Shown here: positions 59,015-64,000 of the stretch, one piece after another
How the letters are laid out: the number at the start of each line of letters is the position of its first letter
Position numbering within the stretch: position 1 is the stretch's first letter
DNA from: Pedobacter alluvionis
Lineage (GTDB): Bacteria > Bacteroidota > Bacteroidia > Sphingobacteriales > Sphingobacteriaceae
Length of the DNA: 64,000 bases
Direction of reading: 5' to 3'
Assembly: GCF_003664035.1 (NCBI RefSeq)
Contig: NZ_RCCK01000010.1
Coordinates: forward strand, 806,001 to 870,000
The notes under the pieces: model-generated
The model's input: the letters and a program-made list of their open reading frames with translations, nothing else
What the model was told of the DNA's origin: nothing
Databases searched by the model: none
Made by a program: the position numbers and the translations under genes

Positions 59015-60691
59015 CTACCCCAACTTCCTGCCCGTATTAATTACATTAATGCCATTAAAACGGGTAGTTGCGCTACCATGCGAAACAGCACTTGCTTGCC
59101 CTGGTTGACCTTTACCATCCGAAAATGTTCCGCCCAGGCGGTAATCGTTTTGATCACAGCATTGTACGCACGAGTTCCAGAATTCCTGTGTATTGGCCTG
59201 ATAGGAGGCATCTTTAAACATACCAACAATCTTACCTTCTTTAATTTCATAAGCTAATTGTGCGCTGAACTGGAAATTATAGCGCTGTTGGTCGATAGAA
59301 TAAGAATTGCGGCCAAACATATAAATGCCTTTTTCTACATTTTTAACCATATCGGCCGCGCTTAAAGGTGCATTTCCCGGAGCTAGCGAAACATTGGGCA
59401 TCCGCTGAAACTGGATGCTGTCCCAACTGTCGGCATAACAACAGCCTTGCGATTCTTTTAAACCTAAAATATGTGCCTGATCACGGATGGTCTGGTAATT
59501 CACCAAAATCCCATCTTTTATGATGTCCCATTTACCACATTTTACGCCTTCATCATCGTAGCCCACTGCGCCTAAAGAACCCGTTTCCAATTTATCGCCG
59601 ATAATATTTACTTCTTTGCTCCCGAAGTTGAATTTTTTCGATTCCCATTTATCCAGTGTTAAAAAACTTGTTCCGGCGTAATTGGCTTCGTAACCTAAAA
59701 CGCGGTCGAGTTCTGTTGGGTGACCTACCGATTCGTGGATGGTTAAAAACAGGTGCGAAGGATCCAAAACGAGGTCGTATTTGCCTGGTGTTATAGGTTT
59801 GGCTTTTAGTTTTTCGTCAACATGCACCGCTGCTTCACGTACATCTTCCAGTATATCGTAGCGTTTTTTGTACATCGTAACCGGACCGCCTTTTATTTTT
59901 TCTTCTTCTTTAGGTTTAAGGTATTCAAAACCCATCCCCATTGGGGCGCTTAAGGCATTTCTGGTTTCGAATTTACCGCTTGCTGCATCGGTTTTGGTTA
60001 GGGTAAAGGTTGGCCAGATTCTGTGAATATCCTGATCAATGTAAGATCCGTCAGTAGAGGCAAAATATTTTTGCTCGTTGATCATAAAAAGGTTAGAACT
60101 GATATACTTTGCACCGCCTTTCATCGCCTCACTGTTTACTTTTAAGAGGAGATCAACTTTGTCGGCAACAGGTACTTCAAAGGCATTAATCTCAACCGGT
60201 GTTTTCCAGTTTACTTCGCCATATCCTTTTTGTGCCGCCAGTTGAACCGGTTCTTCCATCAGTTTGGAATTTCCTTTTGCAATGGCTACGGCAGCTTCAG
60301 CAGCTTTGGCAATGCTGGTATCGTCCATATTGTTGGTTGCTGCAAAACCCCAGCTTCCGTTGGCAATTACTCGCACGCCTAAACCGTAGGATTCAGAATT
60401 GGAGATGTTTTCTACGCGCGTTTCCCTGGTGGCCACAACCTGGTTCAGGTAGCGGCCTATGCGCACATCGGCATAAGTTGCGCCTCTGCTTTTTGCAGCG
60501 TTGAGCGCAACATCAGCCATTTTTTTCTTTAAGGCAACATCAACAGGCGTTAAAGATTCTTCAACAGAAATCATTTTGCCAAAGGCAGGAATATTGGGCA
60601 GCATACTTGCGCCAAGCCCAACACCTGTCATGTATAGGAAATCCCTTCTTCTCAATTTTTTGATTGTTTTTGTGTACGAAAGAGTTGTCAT
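59015..60691 (-). CDS. TldD family metallopeptidase with Tat-type signal
   Basis: 558 residues. RRRDFLYMTG at residues 14-23, followed by a hydrophobic stretch, is a twin-arginine signal. The metallopeptidase site is TIHESVGHPTELDRVLGYE near 326 (HExxxH). DDEGVKCGKWDIIKDG and MPNVSLAPG are further conserved parts. TldD-TldE heterodimers are zinc proteases that trim unfolded peptides and mature modified peptides; E. coli TldD is cytoplasmic, whereas this one should be exported folded. It is the third gene of its operon and a close paralogue of the protein at 62135-63769. Confidence 0.93.
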   Translation of the reverse strand: MTTLSYTKTIKKLRRRDFLYMTGVGLGASMLPNIPAFGKMISVEESLTPVDVALKKKMADVALNAAKSRGATYADVRIGRYLNQVVATRETRVENISNSESYGLGVRVIANGSWGFAATNNMDDTSIAKAAEAAVAIAKGNSKLMEEPVQLAAQKGYGEVNWKTPVEINAFEVPVADKVDLLLKVNSEAMKGGAKYISSNLFMINEQKYFASTDGSYIDQDIHRIWPTFTLTKTDAASGKFETRNALSAPMGMGFEYLKPKEEEKIKGGPVTMYKKRYDILEDVREAAVHVDEKLKAKPITPGKYDLVLDPSHLFLTIHESVGHPTELDRVLGYEANYAGTSFLTLDKWESKKFNFGSKEVNIIGDKLETGSLGAVGYDDEGVKCGKWDIIKDGILVNYQTIRDQAHILGLKESQGCCYADSWDSIQFQRMPNVSLAPGNAPLSAADMVKNVEKGIYMFGRNSYSIDQQRYNFQFSAQLAYEIKEGKIVGMFKDASYQANTQEFWNSCVQCCDQNDYRLGGTFSDGKGQPGQASAVSHGSATTRFNGINVINTGRKLG

Positions 60692-60703
60692 TCATAGTAG
60701 AAT

Positions 60704-60790
60704 CGTCATTGCGAGGAGGAACGACGAAGCAATCTTACGACGATCGCTACCAGCGTGCGCATTAAGATTGCTTCGTACCTCGCAATGACG
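60704..60790. repeat. Long hairpin repeat, family C
   Basis: CGTCATTGCGAGG (60704-60716) pairs with CCTCGCAATGACG (60778-60790), and GAAGCAATCTTA pairs with TAAGATTGCTTC inside. It lies between tldE and the downstream tldD and could attenuate or stabilise part of the transcript. A partial relative, CGTCATTGCGGGCGA, is near 58668. Confidence 0.9.
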
Positions 60791-60815
60791 GATTTTTTTG
60801 GTGGGAACTGCTACC

Positions 60816-62132
60816 TTAAACCGCGTCTGATAATGAAGTAAACGTAAAATCCCTGATTTTCATTGGCGGGATTAATCCGCTTCCTGTTCTTACCGGTTTA
60901 CCTAAAGCTTCTACATTGTTGAGCATAATTACCGGGCTTTCGTTAAACCTGAAATTTTTGATCGGGAATTTAATTTCTCCGTTCTCAATGTAAAAAGTAC
61001 CGTCACGCGTTAAGCCGGTAAGTAATAATGTTTGCGGGTCTACAGAACGGATGTACCAAAAACGGGTAACCAATATACCTTTTTCAGTGCTCTTAATCAG
61101 GTCTTCCAAAGATTGTGTGCCACCTTCAATAATCATGCTGCGGCTAAATGGAAGTGGTTGAACATTTTTCTGTGCAGCCCAATATCTTGAATAAGACAGG
61201 TTTTTAACTACTCCTTTTTCTACCCATTGCGTTCTTGTTACCGGCAAACCTTCGCCGGTGAAGGTCGAAGATGGGATTTCGGTATTCATTGGATCGGAGT
61301 ATATATTTACGTTTTCTGAGAACAATTGCTCTCCTAAACGGGTACCTCCTCCTTTTTTGCTCATAAAACTCCGGCCTTCGTCGGCACTTCGGGCATCAAA
61401 TCCCCTGAACATATTGCCAATAATATCGCTGGCAGCAAGTGGTTCCAAAATAACGGTATACTTACCAGGCTCAATGGCTTTTGCGCCTGCAGAACCATTG
61501 GCTTTGCTAGCTGCAATTTTGCTAAGTGCCAGCGTATCCATTTTGTCGAGGTCATTAAAACCTTGCTCAACGTAGCCTGATCCTGTTCCTTGTTTGTTCC
61601 TAACGGTTACCGAAAAAGAAACATCGGTACCTTTATTGTAGGCGAACAAACCTTTAGAGTTCAAGATCGCGTTAAAACGGGTTGAGTTTTCCAGGAAACC
61701 GGCCGCGTCTAAACCAGCTGCTTTTGATACACTTAAACTTTTACCCACCATTTCGGCCCTGGTATCAGGCGTCATGGCAGCGGTTTTAGCATTAAAGGTA
61801 TTTGATTCGGCAAAAGTCTGTGGACCTAACGGAGGCATAAACTCAGGATTTTCTGGTGCCAGCATGGCCAGTTCTTCTGCTCTTTTTACCACCTTTTGTA
61901 AGGAAGCATCATCAAATTCATTTATAGTTGCCGAACCTGTTTTTTTACCAAAAGTTGAGCTAACCCCTAAACTCATGGTACTGATCTGTCCTGCGGTAGA
62001 AACGGCGTTACGGGCATAACGGATATTCCCGCCATCAGAACCGTTTAAACCTACTTCGCAGAAATCGGCTTTAGAAAAACCGATTACTTTTTTTAATATC
62101 GCTTGGGCTTCTTCTTTACTTAATATGGCCAT
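60816..62132 (-). CDS. TldE (PmbA) family protein
   Basis: 438 residues without a signal sequence. RYARNAVSTAGQISTMSLGV near residue 38 and PGKYTVILEPLAASDIIGNM near 225 match TldE/PmbA. The HExxxH site of TldD is absent, as normal for this subunit. SFTGEGLPVTRTQWVEKG-type and TRFWYIRSVDPQTLLLTGLT segments follow. TldE pairs with TldD to form the working protease. Its start is 2 bases after the upstream tldD stop, so the two should be made in equal amounts. Confidence 0.93.
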   Translation of the reverse strand: MAILSKEEAQAILKKVIGFSKADFCEVGLNGSDGGNIRYARNAVSTAGQISTMSLGVSSTFGKKTGSATINEFDDASLQKVVKRAEELAMLAPENPEFMPPLGPQTFAESNTFNAKTAAMTPDTRAEMVGKSLSVSKAAGLDAAGFLENSTRFNAILNSKGLFAYNKGTDVSFSVTVRNKQGTGSGYVEQGFNDLDKMDTLALSKIAASKANGSAGAKAIEPGKYTVILEPLAASDIIGNMFRGFDARSADEGRSFMSKKGGGTRLGEQLFSENVNIYSDPMNTEIPSSTFTGEGLPVTRTQWVEKGVVKNLSYSRYWAAQKNVQPLPFSRSMIIEGGTQSLEDLIKSTEKGILVTRFWYIRSVDPQTLLLTGLTRDGTFYIENGEIKFPIKNFRFNESPVIMLNNVEALGKPVRTGSGLIPPMKIRDFTFTSLSDAV

Positions 62133-62134
62133 AA

Positions 62135-63769
62135 TTATATTTTTCTTGCTGTATTGATAACATTAACTCCATTAAACCTGGTGGTGGCACTGCCATGCGA
62201 AACGGCACTGCTTTGAGAAGGTTGTCCTTTTCCATCATTAAACGAACCGCCTAAACGGTAGTCACTTTCGTCGCAAATGGCATTACACGAATTCCAGAAC
62301 TCCTGCGTATTCGCCTGGTAGGCTACATCGTTGAGCATGCCTGCAATTTTACCATCCTTAATTTCGTAGAATATTTGTCCGCCAAACTGGAAATTGTAAC
62401 GTTGCTGATCGATAGAAAAACTTCCATCGCCAATGATATAAATGCCTTTTTCAATATTTTTGATCATATCATCAACACTCAGTTTTTCTTTGCCTGGTTG
62501 TAGCGAAACATTTGGCATACGCTGAAACTGAACATCATCCCAGCCCTGTGAATAACAGCAACCATTCGATTCTGTTAAGCCGATAATGTGTGCCTGATCA
62601 CGGATGGCCTGGTAGCTTGTTAGTATCCCATTTTTGATCAAATCCCATTTTTTACACTTTACGCCTTCATCATCGTAGCCAACAGCACCTAAAGAGCCTA
62701 CCTGGGTTTTATCGGCTACAATATTTACTTTATCACTGCCAAATTTGAAATTTTTTGATTCCCATTTATCTAAAGTAAGGAAACTGGTGCCTGCGTAATT
62801 GGCTTCGTAGCCTAAAACACGGTCTAATTCTGTAGGGTGGCCAACCGATTCGTGGATGGTTAACCAAAGGTGTGAAGGATCTAAAACCAGATCATATTTA
62901 CCTGGCTCAACCGATTTTGCCTTTACCTTTTCGCTTGCTACACGGGCTGCTTCTTTTACATCTTCCAGCATATCATAACGACCTTTATAACGCGTTACAA
63001 TTCCAGTAACCTTATCTTCCGGGCGGGCATGCATATATTCATAACCTTTACCAGAAGGCGCACTTAATGCATTCCGTGTTTTAAATTTACCCGATTCGCG
63101 GTCAACTTTAGTTACGTTAAAAGTAGGATAGATGCGGTGAACATCCTGATCGATGTAAGAGCCATCAGTTGAAGCAAAGTATTTCTGCTCATTAACCGCG
63201 AAAATAACGGAATTTACAAAATTGGCTCCATTCTGCATGGCCACGTCGTTTACATTCAGAAGCAGGTCTACTTTCTCCTTTACCGGAACTTCGAAGGCAT
63301 TGATTTCGATAGGCGTTTTCCAGCTTACCTCGCCGTAACCCTTTTGCGGAGCTAGCTGAACTGGTTCCCCCTGTATTTTGGCATTTGCTTTTGCAACGGC
63401 AACCGCTTGTTCGGCTGCTTTGGCGATGGCATCTTTGGTTACATTGTTTGTAGCAGCAAAGCCCCAGCAGCCATTGGCTAAAACGCGGATGCCTACACCA
63501 TACGATTCGGTATTGGCTACGCCTTGAACACGTTTTTCGCGGGTGGCTACAAACTGGTTTAAATAACGCCCGATGCGGATATCGGCATAAGTTGCACCTT
63601 TTGATTTTGCTGCATTTAGTGCAACATCAGCCAGTTCTTTTTTAATTTTTACATCTACACCATCTAGCGCCTGTAAGGGATCTATGGGAGTTCCGAATGC
63701 AGAAAGGTCGGGAAGGAGCAGGGCACCCATACCCATTCCGGATAAGTAGAGGAAGTCTTTTCTTTTCAA
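62135..63769 (-). CDS. TldD family metallopeptidase with Tat-like signal (second paralogue)
   Basis: 544 residues. The only usable start is TTG at 63769, since an in-frame stop lies about ten codons before it. The N-terminus KRKDFLYLSGMGMGALLLP is Tat-like with Lys-Arg in place of Arg-Arg. TIHESVGHPTELDRVLGYE near 312 is the zinc site. It is highly similar along its whole length to the other TldD (59015-60691), indicating tandem duplication around tldE. It is the first gene of the operon. Confidence 0.92.
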   Translation of the reverse strand: MKRKDFLYLSGMGMGALLLPDLSAFGTPIDPLQALDGVDVKIKKELADVALNAAKSKGATYADIRIGRYLNQFVATREKRVQGVANTESYGVGIRVLANGCWGFAATNNVTKDAIAKAAEQAVAVAKANAKIQGEPVQLAPQKGYGEVSWKTPIEINAFEVPVKEKVDLLLNVNDVAMQNGANFVNSVIFAVNEQKYFASTDGSYIDQDVHRIYPTFNVTKVDRESGKFKTRNALSAPSGKGYEYMHARPEDKVTGIVTRYKGRYDMLEDVKEAARVASEKVKAKSVEPGKYDLVLDPSHLWLTIHESVGHPTELDRVLGYEANYAGTSFLTLDKWESKNFKFGSDKVNIVADKTQVGSLGAVGYDDEGVKCKKWDLIKNGILTSYQAIRDQAHIIGLTESNGCCYSQGWDDVQFQRMPNVSLQPGKEKLSVDDMIKNIEKGIYIIGDGSFSIDQQRYNFQFGGQIFYEIKDGKIAGMLNDVAYQANTQEFWNSCNAICDESDYRLGGSFNDGKGQPSQSSAVSHGSATTRFNGVNVINTARKI

Positions 63770-63942
63770 TTGGTTGAGTTTAGTTAGTTTACGATTTCAA
63801 TATAGCCAATTATGAGGTGAAAACTGGAAATGGATTATAACATTTTAGTTTCAAAGGCAGAAAAAGGAGCTGTTTTTTCTATTAAGGTTTTTTTTAACCA
63901 CAGATGAGCACGGGTAACCACAGATTTTTTGTTTTTTTCTTC

Positions 63943-63974
63943 GTTGTCATTCTGAACGTAGTGAAGAATCTTTT
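63943..63974. repeat. Partial dispersed repeat at the right edge
   Basis: GTTGTCATTCTGAACGTAGT and GAAGAATCTTTT resemble the GTCATCCTGAGC...GTCGAAGGATTTTT unit at 58800 and inside the MITE-like element. The upstream part, 63770-63942, is AT-rich with no gene visible. Confidence 0.45.
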
Positions 63975-64000
63975 AATTATATGTTATTCTTGCTTGCGCT

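Noticed and set aside
59015..63769. The two TldD genes as an assembly duplication
   Set aside because: The proteins are similar throughout but differ at many positions, have different N-termini (twin-Arg with ATG, Lys-Arg with TTG) and flank a single tldE.
1..64000. CRISPR arrays, rRNA operons, riboswitches, replication origin or prophage genes
   Set aside because: No regularly spaced direct repeats, rRNA-like sequence, known riboswitch pattern, DnaA-box cluster or phage structural genes were noticed on reading both strands.

Overview
The window reads as the chromosome of a Sphingobacteriaceae-type Bacteroidota, most likely Pedobacter or a close relative. Supporting signs are the AT-rich DNA, the SusC/SusD pair with a hybrid two-component regulator, the DUF4199, DUF3667, DUF3817 and BatA families, promoters of the Bacteroidota form TTTG-N19/20-TAnnTTTG, weak ribosome binding sites, and many short intergenic hairpin repeats. 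The genus call is inference from gene content.

Bases 1-6312 hold a co-directional cluster centred on NAD+ and ADP-ribose: the C-terminus of a Prs-like kinase, a nucleoside deoxyribosyltransferase-like protein, an ADP-ribosylglycohydrolase broken by one TAG codon, a NADAR protein, a macrodomain, a DUF4291 protein, the RNA 2'-phosphotransferase KptA, a calcineurin-like phosphoesterase and a nicotinamide phosphoribosyltransferase homologue, closed by a terminator. Three folds that remove or process ADP-ribose lie beside an NAD+-consuming RNA repair enzyme and a Prs/Nampt pair that could rebuild NAD+. This is the best candidate in the window for an undescribed system.

Bases 6323-20768 are mostly ordinary chromosome: a BatA-type membrane protein, a dihydroorotase-like pseudoenzyme, two glycosyltransferases, a GH3-family protein whose 5' end lies inside a repeat, a four-helix bundle protein, dxr, rseP, hscB and tRNA-Leu(CAA). 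Bases 20769-25920 are an accessory stretch with a DKNYY protein, a DUF1348 protein and a fragment of a second copy, a MITE-like element, gene remnants, and a hydrolase/LysR pair. Bases 25926-30999 hold a TetR regulator followed by a three-part secretion system (ABC, HlyD, TolC) whose ABC ATPase has lost several canonical residues. A membrane class III cyclase follows on the minus strand.

Bases 32461-49313 form a fructan (levan-type) utilisation locus: three GH32-type lipoproteins, a DUF4960 surface glycan-binding protein, SusD, SusC, a fructokinase and an MFS sugar porter run as one minus-strand operon. The divergent hybrid two-component sensor has a periplasmic sugar-binding domain. A PAS/GAF histidine kinase, an AraC regulator, an alpha-L-fucosidase and a RhaM-type sugar mutarotase follow.

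Bases 54564-64000 hold a membrane-anchored winged-helix regulator, small membrane or secreted proteins (one with two ribosomal L7/L12-like motifs), a decayed gene, several repeats, and a TldD-TldE-TldD operon whose TldD proteins carry Tat-like signals. No CRISPR array, prophage, transposase gene or rRNA was found.
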